Shown: piece after piece, positions 44,196-52,499 of the stretch
Numbering within the stretch: position 1 is the stretch's first letter
Layout of the letters: each line of letters begins with the position of its first letter
DNA from: Planctomycetaceae bacterium
GTDB taxonomy: Bacteria > Planctomycetota > Phycisphaerae > Phycisphaerales > SM1A02
Reading direction: 5' to 3'
NCBI GenBank assembly: GCA_947490615.1
Contig: CANLHK010000003.1
Span: forward strand, 248,001 to 312,000
DNA: 64,000 nt
Position numbers and translations under genes: made by a program
The notes under the pieces: model-generated
What the model was told of the DNA's origin: nothing
Database searches by the model: none
Seen by the model: only the letters and a program-made list of their open reading frames with translations

Positions 44196-45742
44196 TCCGC
44201 GAACAGCCACCACCACACCAGCGAGATCAGCCCGAGTGCACCGAGCGAAGCGAAGAGCACCGCGATCGGTGGACCGAGGCCGCGGCGCGCTTGCGCAGGA
44301 ATCGCTGCGGGAAGCGGGCGCACCGAGACCATCGCGTAGCCGCCAGTCCACCAGCGGGTGATGCGGATCTTTGGCCGCGCGTTGGTGCGCGCATCGGGTG
44401 GTGGTGGCGGGGACAACGCGGACACCAACTCAGTGGACTCGACTGCATCGGACTCGCCGCTCTCAACACGCATCGACGGAAGGTCGGCGGGGCGCACCGC
44501 AGCAGGGTCGCCACCAGCAATCGCGCGATCGAGATCGCGCAGCATCTCTTCTGCACTGGCGTAGCGCCGCGCAAAGTCGGCCATCGCGCGGCGCGCAATC
44601 CAACGCAGCGACTCAGGACTCGGCTTGCGAAAGCCACTCAAGACTCCGTGCGCGGGAAAGGTGCCCTCGAGCACGAAGTGGAGCACCGCGCCTGCGCCGT
44701 AGATATCAAAGCGCGCTGCGTCGACCTCGGAGACCCGCGCGCCGCGCAAGGCTTCTCGCACCATTTCGGGATCGCGAAAGTACTCGGTTCCATGCGTCGT
44801 GAGCGTCATCTGCGAGGCGAGTGGCGTCACAAGTCCTAGGTCGATGAGCGTGGCGCGCCCGTCGAGCACGATGACATTCTCAGGCTTCACATCTTTGTGC
44901 CAGAGACCCGCAGCGTGCCAATCGCGCAGTGTCGCCACCAGATCACGCACCAACGCCGCAATCAGCACGAACCGCTCGCGATCAAGGCCTTCGTCGCCCG
45001 CGGCGTCATGCATGCGCCGCGCGAACTTTCCGAGGTCAAGTCCTTCGTGGTAGCGCATCACATAGTGAAAGCGGCGCTCGGAACTCTCGTGGTCGAGGAT
45101 CAACCCGAGCTTGCGTGCGGCTTCGAGTGAGCGGGACTCGCGGAGCATTTCCGCCAGATGCGTGCCGTCATCGAAGTCGAAACTCTTGATGACGACGAAG
45201 CCACTGCCAAGGCCAATGCGCACTCGTGTTCGCGCGTCAGGTTCGCAGACATAGACGCGCGCGCCTGAGCCGCCGCGTTGCAGTTCGCGCAGCACCGCGT
45301 AGCCTTCAAATGCTGCGCGCGCGGTACGCGGCGGACTCGACGCTTGCGGTTCGTTGGCTAGGACAGCGGGGAGGCGACGCTCGACATGACTGAGCACCGC
45401 TCGCATTCCGATGAGACGCAGCGGTTGCACCAAGAGCAGTCCGTACAACGCCGAGAAGGTCGCGCGGGCTTCCTGCCAACTCGACGCCAACGCCTGGCGC
45501 GCTGGCGCAGGTTTCCACAGGACGACACACACGAGAGCAACGAGGAGGGTGACGAGCGTGACCGTGATTCCGCCAAGGAACTGCACGGCGTCGCGCCCCA
45601 TCTGCGCGAAACAACGCGAGACATGTCCGCCGAGCATGCCGCCGAGTACGCCAAGTCGACCGAGAGCCAGGCCTGCTGCAATGAGTGCGGCGCCCGCGGC
45701 CACTCCAGCGAGCGCCGTGAGCACCCATTGCACTCCGTTCAC
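44192..45742 (-). CDS. Membrane Ser/Thr protein kinase
   Basis: 516 residues. Two N-terminal membrane helices (residues 5-35 and 53-76) precede the kinase domain (about 147-415) and a third helix lies at the extreme C-terminus. Gly-loop RGGSGARVYV, Lys186 in VVIKSF, catalytic HKDVKPEN (Asp284) and DLG (Asp301) in place of DFG are present; the HRD Arg is Lys. So catalytically plausible. The start overlaps the sigma-factor stop by four bases (ATGA), placing it in one operon with the ECF factor and the peptidase. Likely controls the sigma factor by phosphorylation or shares its signal. Confidence 0.9.
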   Translation of the reverse strand: MNGVQWVLTALAGVAAGAALIAAGLALGRLGVLGGMLGGHVSRCFAQMGRDAVQFLGGITVTLVTLLVALVCVVLWKPAPARQALASSWQEARATFSALYGLLLVQPLRLIGMRAVLSHVERRLPAVLANEPQASSPPRTARAAFEGYAVLRELQRGGSGARVYVCEPDARTRVRIGLGSGFVVIKSFDFDDGTHLAEMLRESRSLEAARKLGLILDHESSERRFHYVMRYHEGLDLGKFARRMHDAAGDEGLDRERFVLIAALVRDLVATLRDWHAAGLWHKDVKPENVIVLDGRATLIDLGLVTPLASQMTLTTHGTEYFRDPEMVREALRGARVSEVDAARFDIYGAGAVLHFVLEGTFPAHGVLSGFRKPSPESLRWIARRAMADFARRYASAEEMLRDLDRAIAGGDPAAVRPADLPSMRVESGESDAVESTELVSALSPPPPPDARTNARPKIRITRWWTGGYAMVSVRPLPAAIPAQARRGLGPPIAVLFASLGALGLISLVWWWLFAD

Positions 45743-46539
45743 GAGCGGCCTCGTGGGTCGCGCGCCGCATTGGCTGCGCGTTGCGCTTGCAGGTCGAGCG
45801 CAAGGATCTCTTCCTGCGCGCGCCAGATCTCTCCGAGTGCGTCGTCAAACGAAGCGTCTTCGGCCGCGAGACCCGCGCGCTCGGGCTCGTGACGCTCGTC
45901 GTCGGTGAAGCACCACTGTTCGATCGCGCTGCGCAACTCCTCGCGCAGCGCATCGCGCACGCGCTGGCAATGACGCGTGACCGTCGGCTCGCTCACGCCC
46001 AACAACACGCCGATCTCGCGTCCGCCGCGACTCTCCAAGACGCGCAAGCGATACGCCTCGAAGTGGACGAACTCCGAGCGCTTCTGCGCTGAGCGAATCG
46101 CGGCATGGACCTTGGCGGACATGACGCGGCGCTCGTACAACTCGTCGGGCTGCGCCTCGCGCGCCTGCCCCATCCACGAGTCGTCGAGGCTGATGCCGCG
46201 CTTGCCGCTGCCGCGCTTCTGCGCGTAGCGTCGATCCATCTCATCACCGAGGACATGCTTGGCAATCGCAAGAAGCCAGGTCGAGAAGCGCACGCCTCGC
46301 TGCGGATCGAAGCGTTCGATGGAGTCGGTCAGCGCGGCCAGCGTGTCCTGCGTGAGATCGCGCAGCGTCTCTTCGCCGAGGCGACCGTTGCCCCAGCGAT
46401 AGAGCGTGCCGCGCACGACAGGTCCAAACGCTTCCCAGAGCTCAAACCACGCGCGTTCTTCGCGGGCGCGCAATCGTCGAAGGAATGCGGTGTCGACCTG
46501 ATGCATGGTGGTGGAGAGCGCGCTCACGGCGCGGACCAT
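45739..46539 (-). CDS. ECF-family RNA polymerase sigma factor
   Basis: 266 residues from the ATG at 46539; an ATG twelve codons later (MHQVDTAFL) is an alternative. Region 2 (WFELWEAFGPVVRGTLYRW, DLTQDTLAALTDSIERFDPQRGVRFSTWLLAIAKHV) and region 4 (GREIGVLLGVSEPTVTRHCQRVRDALREEL) are clear. A C-terminal extension of about 60 acidic residues follows. Planctomycete ECF factors of this kind are commonly paired with Ser/Thr kinases instead of classical anti-sigma factors, and the next gene is such a kinase. Confidence 0.9.
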   Translation of the reverse strand: MVRAVSALSTTMHQVDTAFLRRLRAREERAWFELWEAFGPVVRGTLYRWGNGRLGEETLRDLTQDTLAALTDSIERFDPQRGVRFSTWLLAIAKHVLGDEMDRRYAQKRGSGKRGISLDDSWMGQAREAQPDELYERRVMSAKVHAAIRSAQKRSEFVHFEAYRLRVLESRGGREIGVLLGVSEPTVTRHCQRVRDALREELRSAIEQWCFTDDERHEPERAGLAAEDASFDDALGEIWRAQEEILALDLQAQRAANAARDPRGRS

Positions 46540-46552
46540 TGGGAAAGGCGCG

Positions 46553-47935
46553 CTAGTCTTTCGCGGGCGTCTTGGGTGAACTCGGCTTGGTGTCGGACTT
46601 CTTGACGGCGGGAGCCTTGGGCGCGGGTGGAGCGATCTTGGGCGACTCAATCTCGTAGTCGAAACCGCCTGCGCGTTGTCGTGTCCACTTGAGGACCAGT
46701 TCGCGCGGTTCAAGCCCGCGCGTCGTGATCGAAGGCGGCGTGGGATGTTCGGCTTCCCGCTTGCGATCCGCCGTCGTCTGTCGTCCGAGCTTGGGAGGAA
46801 GCAGATCGAAGACTGGTCGCACCTTCGCCAGCGCGTCCTGAGGGATCTCGAGGATGGCGGGGCTCGCTTCGATACTCGCGCTGCGGCCGTGCACGCTGAC
46901 CTCGGTCTTGAAGTTGCGTTCGCGAAGCTTGGCGATGAGGTCGTCGAGGCTCTCGACCTTGATACCCGCCTCGGAGAGCTCAGTCATGCCTTCGGCGAGG
47001 AAGGTCAAGCGCATCGCCGCGGTGCCGAGTGAAGAAGGCGTCGACGCGCGCGCCCAGGCTTTCCAGGTGTTCTCGAAACTCTTCACATCGTTGGTTTCAA
47101 ACGCCTCAACGAACGCGCGCTCGCTGGGCATGCCTGCGTGAATGCGACGGAGGTATCCCTCAAAAGCGCCTGCGTAGCGGCTGTTCTCTGCCCAACTCAG
47201 AAACTGCACCATCGACCAGGACTGCATGTACTGCACCGCCGCGCTGCCTGCGCGCACATTGGCATTCCACTCGTCGCTGGTCATGGTGAGGAGGCGAAGG
47301 AAGTCAATCGTCGTGCCCGCTTCGATGGCGGCTTTGATCGCTGCGACGGGCTCGGGGCTTGCTTGTCCCACGATGAGTCGACCGTCGATGACCAGCGCTT
47401 CACCGAAGTACTCGGCGAGTCCTTCATTGAGCCATGGAGGAAGCGTGCCGACAAACCGACTGTGCGCGTATTGGTGGAAGCCCTCGTGCTGCACCACATG
47501 AAAGACGCGCGATCGCGGCAATCCCTCGATGAAGAACGCCAGCGCCGCACCTTCGGGCGTGATGAAGAACATGCCGCCGCTCCCGGTGGCGTTGACGCCG
47601 TAGGTGTTGCGCAGCACGCTGAGGTAGTCCTGCTCCTTCGCGAACATCAAGACAAAGGGAATCTCAGGCGCGCGCTGCGCAAGGCTCGAAAGTCGTCGCG
47701 CGTACTCCTCGTAGATGAGATCCAGGTGCGCGCAGTAGACGCGCGACTCGTCCTGCGAGAGATCGCTGAGAATGCGGTAGTGCTTACTCCGAAGTTCGGC
47801 GCTAGGGCGCCAGCGCACCTCGCGCGGCGCGGACTGCTGCATGGCGGAAGAATCCCTGTTCGCGCTGAACGGCAGCGCGATGGTGACCATCCCGAGCAGG
47901 AGCCGAAGCAGGATCGAGGCAACGCGAGGAAACAT
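46553..47935 (-). CDS. DUF1570-like zinc metallopeptidase, exported
   Basis: 460 residues with a Sec signal (residues 1-25). Gluzincin active site H150-E151-x-x-H154 (HEGFH) and a downstream Glu in NEGLAEYFGE (E171 or E175) match peptidase MA-like/DUF1570 proteins of planctomycetes. The C-terminal 60 residues are Lys/Pro/Ala-rich (APPAPKAPAVKKSDTKPSSP), probably disordered or wall-associated. First gene of the operon with the ECF sigma factor (13 bases apart) and the kinase. Substrate unknown; the operon suggests a link to signalling. Confidence 0.85.
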   Translation of the reverse strand: MFPRVASILLRLLLGMVTIALPFSANRDSSAMQQSAPREVRWRPSAELRSKHYRILSDLSQDESRVYCAHLDLIYEEYARRLSSLAQRAPEIPFVLMFAKEQDYLSVLRNTYGVNATGSGGMFFITPEGAALAFFIEGLPRSRVFHVVQHEGFHQYAHSRFVGTLPPWLNEGLAEYFGEALVIDGRLIVGQASPEPVAAIKAAIEAGTTIDFLRLLTMTSDEWNANVRAGSAAVQYMQSWSMVQFLSWAENSRYAGAFEGYLRRIHAGMPSERAFVEAFETNDVKSFENTWKAWARASTPSSLGTAAMRLTFLAEGMTELSEAGIKVESLDDLIAKLRERNFKTEVSVHGRSASIEASPAILEIPQDALAKVRPVFDLLPPKLGRQTTADRKREAEHPTPPSITTRGLEPRELVLKWTRQRAGGFDYEIESPKIAPPAPKAPAVKKSDTKPSSPKTPAKD

Positions 47936-47941
47936 GGCGGC

Positions 47942-47947
47942 AGTCTA
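47942..47947 (-). promoter_or_regulatory. -10 box TAGACT of the peptidase/sigma/kinase operon
   Basis: TAGACT on the minus strand ends exactly six bases before the ATG at 47935. Confidence 0.55.
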
Positions 47948-48099
47948 AAGGACCGTCGGCCTTGGACTTGCTCAAGTTGCTCCTCGAAGCCCCGTCAACG
48001 GGCGCGTCTTCACCCCATAACTCGACCGCAGCAAAGACAGACGGCGAGCGAGCTTGGAAAATTCTCGAAATCCCGTTCTGCACGCCACACAGGAGGGCG

Positions 48100-48428
48100 A
48101 ATGGCGGAACAATGACGGTGTCGTCGAAAGTCGACACCACGGGCGAAGTTAGGGACTCGCTCGTGTTCGCAGGCCTTTGGGTTGAGGGACCTGAAGGCAG
48201 GCGGAGGTAAAAAGGGACAGCGATTCGATTCGTCGAATCGCTCGTGAACGGCGGAAAGGGAACCCGCCGCTCACAGACTCACTCGCGAGGAAACTCGCGG
48301 ATGAAGTCGGAGGGTATCGAGCCTCGGAAACGAGCTCGAGACAAGGGACGCTGGCTTGCTGGGAAGCTCGTCAGTGAAACAAAGGGGTCCAACGGCGCAC
48401 CGTAAAGGGGGCGCCGTTGGTCGTTTTT
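48100..48428 (+). ncRNA. Candidate structured small RNA, novel
   Basis: Six stem-loops follow one another on the plus strand: GGTGTCG/CGACACC (48117-48138); AGCGATTCGA/TCGAATCGCT with a TTCG tetraloop (48219-48242); GTGA-A-CGGCGG paired with CCGCCG-C-TCAC (48244-48274); CGCGAG/CTCGCG with a GAAA loop (48284-48299); a nine-pair stem with one bulged C and a GAAA loop (48317-48339); then the intrinsic terminator at 48389-48428. Fourteen GGA trinucleotides occur between 48091 and 48363, several in hairpin loops, and AGGGAC recurs four times between stems. The 5' end is a guess. It does not match tmRNA, RNase P, SRP RNA or 6S RNA by eye. Confidence 0.5.
48389..48428 (+). terminator. Intrinsic terminator
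   Basis: CCAACGGCGC (48389-48398) pairs perfectly with GCGCCGTTGG (48411-48420), twelve-base loop, then TCGTTTTT. The best intrinsic terminator in the window, yet no plus-strand protein gene precedes it, which is the main argument for an RNA gene upstream. Confidence 0.85.
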
Positions 48429-48541
48429 AGGCAGTGCTTTTTCGGGGCGCCGCTGCGTGATGCGCTGCACACGGCTCGAGCGAGCGAAGCATCACCGATG
48501 CACGCTTGCCTTCGGATCGGCTTGAGCTCGCGTCATGCGAG

Positions 48542-48547
48542 TAGACT
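48542..48547 (+). promoter_or_regulatory. -10 box TAGACT upstream of the PrpC-like gene
   Basis: TAGACT lies 59 bases before the ATG at 48607; a weak TTGAGC lies 14 bases further upstream. The message would have a conventional leader ending in AAGGAG (48595-48600), six bases before the ATG. Confidence 0.45.
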
Positions 48548-48606
48548 CAACGCTCACGCTCGGCCGTCGCCGCGCGTTCCACGCTTGAGTCGCCAAGGAG
48601 CCCTCG

Positions 48607-49773
48607 ATGAGCACCGCGCCCGCAGCCGTTCCGTCCCCGAAGCCTGTTGATACGCGCGGCCTCGCCGGACAGACCGTCGGCGAGACCTCGATTTGCGCGG
48701 TGACGCAGACGGAACTCATCTACCGCGGCTACGAGATCGCTGATCTTGCCGAACACGCGAGCTTTGAAGAAGTCGCCTTCCTGCTTCTCGTCGGACACAA
48801 GCCAACCACCGCAGAGCTCAGCGCCTTCAAGACTGAAGTCGCTTCGATGCGCGCGATTCCGACAAGCGTGCGTGACGCCATCGTGCGCGTCGCCAAGGAG
48901 AGCCCCAAGGCGCACCCGATGTCGATCCTGCGCACGGGCGTTTCGCTCTTGTCGCATCTCGATCCTGACTGCGAGGACAACTCGCCCGCTGCAGGCTTGC
49001 GAAAGTCCAAGCGGCTTCTCGCGCAGATTCCCACCATCATCGGTGCGTGTCAGCGCACGCTCGATGGCGCGTCGCCTGTCGAACCCGACGCGTCGCTGGG
49101 ACATTCTGCGAATCTGCTCTGGGCGATCACGGGCAAGAAGCCCGACGAGCTCGCCGCGCGCATCATGGATGTTTCGCTCGTGCTCTACGCCGAGCACGAC
49201 TTCAACGCGAGCACCTTCTCTTGCCGCACCATCGCCTCGACCGAGACCGACATGCACAGCGCGGTCTGCGGCGGCATCGGCGCGCTCAAGGGTCCGCTGC
49301 ACGGTGGAGCCAACGAGATGGCGATGGAGATGCTCAAGGACATCGACCGCGATTGCGCAGGCGGAAAGCTGACCGTCGACGCGTGGATGCAGCGCGCGTT
49401 TGTCGAGAAGCGCAAGCTCATGGGCTTTGGTCACCGCGTCTACAAGAACGGCGATCACCGCGCGGGGATCCTCCGCCGCTGGGGTCTCAAACTCGCCGAA
49501 CAGCAGGGGCCATCGAGTAAGAAGTGGTTTGACATGGGCGACGCGGTGCAGGCGATCATGCTGCGCGACAAGAACATCCATCCCAATGTCGACTTCCCCT
49601 GCGGCATGACCTACTTCATCATGGGCATCCCCGTGCCGCAGTACACGCCGATCTTCGTGGCCAGCCGCATCACCGGTTGGTGCGCGCACATCATGGAGCA
49701 GCACGCGAGCAATCGCATCATCCGTCCGCTTGCTGAGTATCGCGGGCCGATGGGTCTCACCTGGAACGGGTGA
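48607..49773 (+). CDS. prpC: 2-methylcitrate/citrate synthase
   Basis: 388 residues with a clear AAGGAG ribosome site. The small citrate-synthase type (about 380 residues) shared with methylcitrate synthases: LIYRGYEIADLAEHASFEEV at the start, ending near residue 65, GGIGALKGPLHGGANE with the first active-site His, MGFGHRVYKNGDHRA with the second, and the Asp region near YTPIFVASRITGW. Joins oxaloacetate with propionyl-CoA or acetyl-CoA. The PrpB-like gene nearby favours the methylcitrate role, but the dual-specificity alternative cannot be excluded by sequence. Confidence 0.88.
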   Translation: MSTAPAAVPSPKPVDTRGLAGQTVGETSICAVTQTELIYRGYEIADLAEHASFEEVAFLLLVGHKPTTAELSAFKTEVASMRAIPTSVRDAIVRVAKESPKAHPMSILRTGVSLLSHLDPDCEDNSPAAGLRKSKRLLAQIPTIIGACQRTLDGASPVEPDASLGHSANLLWAITGKKPDELAARIMDVSLVLYAEHDFNASTFSCRTIASTETDMHSAVCGGIGALKGPLHGGANEMAMEMLKDIDRDCAGGKLTVDAWMQRAFVEKRKLMGFGHRVYKNGDHRAGILRRWGLKLAEQQGPSSKKWFDMGDAVQAIMLRDKNIHPNVDFPCGMTYFIMGIPVPQYTPIFVASRITGWCAHIMEQHASNRIIRPLAEYRGPMGLTWNG

Positions 49774-49805
49774 GAGGAAGAACAGAACGCAACCAACGCG
49801 CGCGC

Positions 49806-50264
49806 TCACCCCTGCGCGGTTTCTTCCGCGTGCTGCTTGATCGCTTCGAGGTCTCCGACGAGCATCTTGCGGATGCTTCCCGTCATCAGTGGTGCCATGA
49901 GTGTCCCCATGATCCGCGCCAAGATCGTGACGGGTGTGGCGCCGAACTCAAACTCGACGCGGCAACCGCGGGATTGCGGCACAACGCGGATGATGGAGCG
50001 GTAGACGCAGCCATGATTCGCGGCGGTCACGGCGTACTCGCGCGGCGGTCGCCACTCGGTGATCTCGAGGGTCTCGGTGGCTTCCTTACCGAACATGACG
50101 CGCGTCTCGCGCCAGCGCAGGCCCAGTCCTGATTTCTTGTCGCCAAGGATCTCGATCGCCTTGATGCCAGGAATGAACTCGTGCGCGTGCTCGATGTCGG
50201 TGATGAGATCCCACACTCTCGCGGCGGGGGCGTTGACCTCGACGGAGCAGGTAAGCGTCTTCAT
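49806..50264 (-). CDS. SRPBCC (START-like) family protein
   Basis: 152 residues from the ATG at 50264. The N-terminal pattern TLTCSVEVNAPAARVWDLIT D and the C-terminal long helix (ILARIMGTLMAPLMTGSIRK) are typical of polyketide-cyclase/dehydrase and START-like lipid-binding folds. No catalytic residues can be assigned, so ligand binding is the safest call. Convergent with the PrpC-like gene and divergent from the dehydrogenase gene. Confidence 0.85.
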   Translation of the reverse strand: MKTLTCSVEVNAPAARVWDLITDIEHAHEFIPGIKAIEILGDKKSGLGLRWRETRVMFGKEATETLEITEWRPPREYAVTAANHGCVYRSIIRVVPQSRGCRVEFEFGATPVTILARIMGTLMAPLMTGSIRKMLVGDLEAIKQHAEETAQG

Positions 50265-50270
50265 GCGCGG

Positions 50271-50276
50271 ATTGTT
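50271..50276 (-). promoter_or_regulatory. -10-like box AACAAT, leaderless spacing
   Basis: AACAAT on the minus strand ends six bases before the ATG at 50264; it differs from TACAAT at one base. Confidence 0.35.
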
Positions 50277-50338
50277 GCGCTTCGTGCGGTGGTTGTCGAG
50301 CATGCACTGCCGACTGTTTGCTGCACCAGACGCGCTGC

Positions 50339-50344
50339 TACATT
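50339..50344 (+). promoter_or_regulatory. -10 box TACATT, leaderless spacing
   Basis: TACATT ends six bases before the ATG at 50351; a weak TTTGCT lies 16 bases upstream of it. Confidence 0.55.
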
Positions 50345-50350
50345 CCCACC

Positions 50351-51226
50351 ATGTCCACTTCAGCGCCCAGCGTTCGGTCTATCGCAGTCATCGGTGCAGG
50401 CACCATGGGGTCGGGAATTGCCCTCACCGCAGCCCAATCAGGAATCACCGCGGTTCAGATCGATGTGAGCCAGCCCGCGCTCGACAAAGCCAAGGCGAGT
50501 CACGCCAAGAGCCTCGCGCGCCTCGTTGAGAAGGGCAAGATCCAGCAGGCCGACGCCGATGCGGCGCTGTCGCGGCTCTCGTACGCCACGAGTATGGGCG
50601 ACGCCAAGGCGAGCGATTGGGTCGTCGAAGCCGCCACCGAGAATGTCGAGCTCAAGAAGAAGATCTTCAAGGAGATGCAGGCGACATTTCGGGACGATGT
50701 CGTGCTGGCCACCAACACCTCGAGCATCTCGATCACCGATCTCGCCAGCGCGGTCGGCAAGGATGCGTCCCGCGTCATTGGGATGCACTTCTTCAACCCC
50801 GTGCCGATCATGAAGCTTGTCGAGGTCATCAAGGGTCTCGCCACGAGCGACGAGACGACTGCGCGCACCATCGCGTTGGCAACGGCGATGGGTAAGACCG
50901 CCGTGCCCGCCAACGATCGCGCGGGCTTCGTCTCGAATCGCGTGCTGATGCCGATGATCAACGAGGCGTTCTACGCGTGGATGGAGGGCGTTGCCGAGCC
51001 CAAGGACATTGACCAGATCATGCTGCTGGGCTGCAATTTCCCGATGGGGCCGTTGCGTCTCGCGGACTTCATCGGACTCGATGTCTGCCACGACATCATG
51101 ATGGTGCTCTACCGCGAACTCGGGAATCCCAAGTTCTTCCCCTGTCCGCGTCTTCGGCAACTCGTGCAAGCGGGGCGTCTCGGCGACAAGTCGGGACACG
51201 GCGTCTTTCAGTATCCCGCCAAGTAA
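50351..51226 (+). CDS. 3-hydroxybutyryl/3-hydroxyacyl-CoA dehydrogenase
   Basis: 291 residues, the usual size for the short Hbd/PaaH type. N-terminal Rossmann motif IAVIGAGTMGSGIALTAAQ, catalytic-type His in GMHFFNPVPIMKLVEVIKG, followed by the NDRAGFVSNRVLMPMINEA and C-terminal DFIGLDVCHDIMMVLY segments. Oxidises 3-hydroxyacyl-CoA with NAD(P). Fits fatty-acid or branched-chain acyl-CoA breakdown alongside the propionate-type genes. An in-frame TTG upstream (50318) is rejected because it precedes the -10 box. Confidence 0.93.
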   Translation: MSTSAPSVRSIAVIGAGTMGSGIALTAAQSGITAVQIDVSQPALDKAKASHAKSLARLVEKGKIQQADADAALSRLSYATSMGDAKASDWVVEAATENVELKKKIFKEMQATFRDDVVLATNTSSISITDLASAVGKDASRVIGMHFFNPVPIMKLVEVIKGLATSDETTARTIALATAMGKTAVPANDRAGFVSNRVLMPMINEAFYAWMEGVAEPKDIDQIMLLGCNFPMGPLRLADFIGLDVCHDIMMVLYRELGNPKFFPCPRLRQLVQAGRLGDKSGHGVFQYPAK

Positions 51227-51278
51227 CCAGCTGCGGTGTTGGAGCGCAACGCCAACGACCTCTTGATCGGAACTCTTC

Positions 51279-52499
51279 ATGTCTCACACCAACTTCGCGC
51301 CCGATCATGCAGCGCAGCGACGCCCCGTCGCTCTCTCGATGCAGCGGTGGGACTCACTTCTTTCGAATTCGCTGCGTGCCTCCATGACGGTGGGACTGCT
51401 GCTCGTTGCGGGTTGCCAAGGCGGCGGCGGCGGAGCGGCCGACGACGCGGGCGTGACCAAGCTCGCCATCATTTTTGATGAGACGATGGGCCAAGCCTCG
51501 CTCGGCTCCGAAGCCAAGCGCGGCGCGATGCTCGCCGTCGAAGAGCGCGGCGCGGACTTTCGTGCGGTCTATGTCGGTGACTCGGGCGCTGCCGACGCCG
51601 CGCGCGATGCGGTCATCGCGGTGGGGTTCACTGACAGCGATGAGTTGCGCCTTGTGTTCCCCGCGTTTGCTGCTGCGGGCACGCCGATCATGATCGCGGG
51701 CGCGACCGATCCCTGTCTGCTCACGATGCCAGGCTCGGATCTGCTCGGGTTCGTCTGCTTCTCTGACCCAATGCAAGGCGCAGCGATGGCGGAGTTCGCG
51801 CACGAGCGACTCGCCGCGCGCGAGACCGTGGTGCTCTTCGATGCGACGAGCGAATTCGCCAGCGCCGTGGGTGCGGCGTTCACCACGGCGATGCGCGGAT
51901 TGCCCGACGGCAAGGCTTCGGTCGTCGCGTTCTCCCGCGATGTCGAGGGAGCTGTCGCGACCGTCATGCAGAAGTCGCCGAGCGCGGTCTACCTCGCGGC
52001 ACTGCCACAGGACGGACCGAGGGTGATTCAGGCATTGCGCGCCCACGGATTCAAGGGCGCGGTGCTCGGCCCTGATTCGTTTGACGAGCCCGCCATCTTT
52101 GCGGCGAAGGACCTTGGCCTCGTCTACTACTCCACGCATGCGTGGCTTGCGGGCAAAGGCGAACCCGCCGTCGACGCGTTTGTTGGCCGCTACCGCAAGC
52201 GCTACGACGGAGCCGAACCGACGGCGTTTGCAGCACTCGGCTACGACGCCACCCGTGTCGCGATCCTTGCCTTGGCGCGCGCGCAATCTCAAGGTGTCAT
52301 TTCGCGCGCCACTGTGGCGCGGGCACTTGGTGAGCGCGCTGCGTTTGACGGTGTTTCGGGCACGATCGCGCTGACCAATCAAGAGCGATTCCCGCGCAAG
52401 AGCGTGTGGATCATCGAGGCCAACGCAGGCAAGCGGCAACTCGCGTCGCGTTGGGAACCTGTGAAGGTTCCCGAGGCGGGCTGCGGCGAACGCCGCTAA
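51279..52499 (+). CDS. LivJ-type periplasmic binding lipoprotein
   Basis: 406 residues. Lipobox VAGC near residue 46 after an unusually long N-terminal leader; Met21 or Met36 would give more normal signal peptides, so the start is uncertain. A Gly-rich linker (GGGGG) precedes a type I periplasmic-binding-protein fold (KLAIIFDETMGQASLGSEAK, VFPAFAAAGTPIMIAGATDP, GLVYYSTHAWLAGKGEPAVD). Resembles branched-chain amino-acid binding proteins, but no permease or ATPase gene is adjacent, so it may be an orphan sensor or transporter subunit. Ends overlapping the convergent helicase gene by four bases. Confidence 0.85.
   Translation: MSHTNFAPDHAAQRRPVALSMQRWDSLLSNSLRASMTVGLLLVAGCQGGGGGAADDAGVTKLAIIFDETMGQASLGSEAKRGAMLAVEERGADFRAVYVGDSGAADAARDAVIAVGFTDSDELRLVFPAFAAAGTPIMIAGATDPCLLTMPGSDLLGFVCFSDPMQGAAMAEFAHERLAARETVVLFDATSEFASAVGAAFTTAMRGLPDGKASVVAFSRDVEGAVATVMQKSPSAVYLAALPQDGPRVIQALRAHGFKGAVLGPDSFDEPAIFAAKDLGLVYYSTHAWLAGKGEPAVDAFVGRYRKRYDGAEPTAFAALGYDATRVAILALARAQSQGVISRATVARALGERAAFDGVSGTIALTNQERFPRKSVWIIEANAGKRQLASRWEPVKVPEAGCGERR

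Larger units (their letters stand above)
47948..48606 (+). other. 670-base intergenic region
   Basis: No convincing protein gene. It contains the structured RNA candidate and terminator described separately, a possible AGGAGG ribosome site at 48091-48096 followed by a four-codon frame (MAEQ, 48101-48115) that overlaps a 32-codon frame (48112-48210), and the prpC-like promoter and ribosome site at its right end. Confidence 0.6.

Noticed and set aside
48100-48428. Possible tmRNA, RNase P RNA, SRP RNA or cobalamin riboswitch
   Set aside because: The signature boxes were looked for and not found: no GGAAAGTCC core of RNase P, no tRNA-like ends or tag frame of tmRNA, no SRP helix 8 loop. AAAGGGAACC and AAGTCGGAGGG recall parts of B12 riboswitches, but the B12 box and the rest of the core do not fit.
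51279-52499. Complete branched-chain amino-acid ABC transporter
   Set aside because: Only the binding lipoprotein is present; the neighbours are a dehydrogenase and a convergent helicase.
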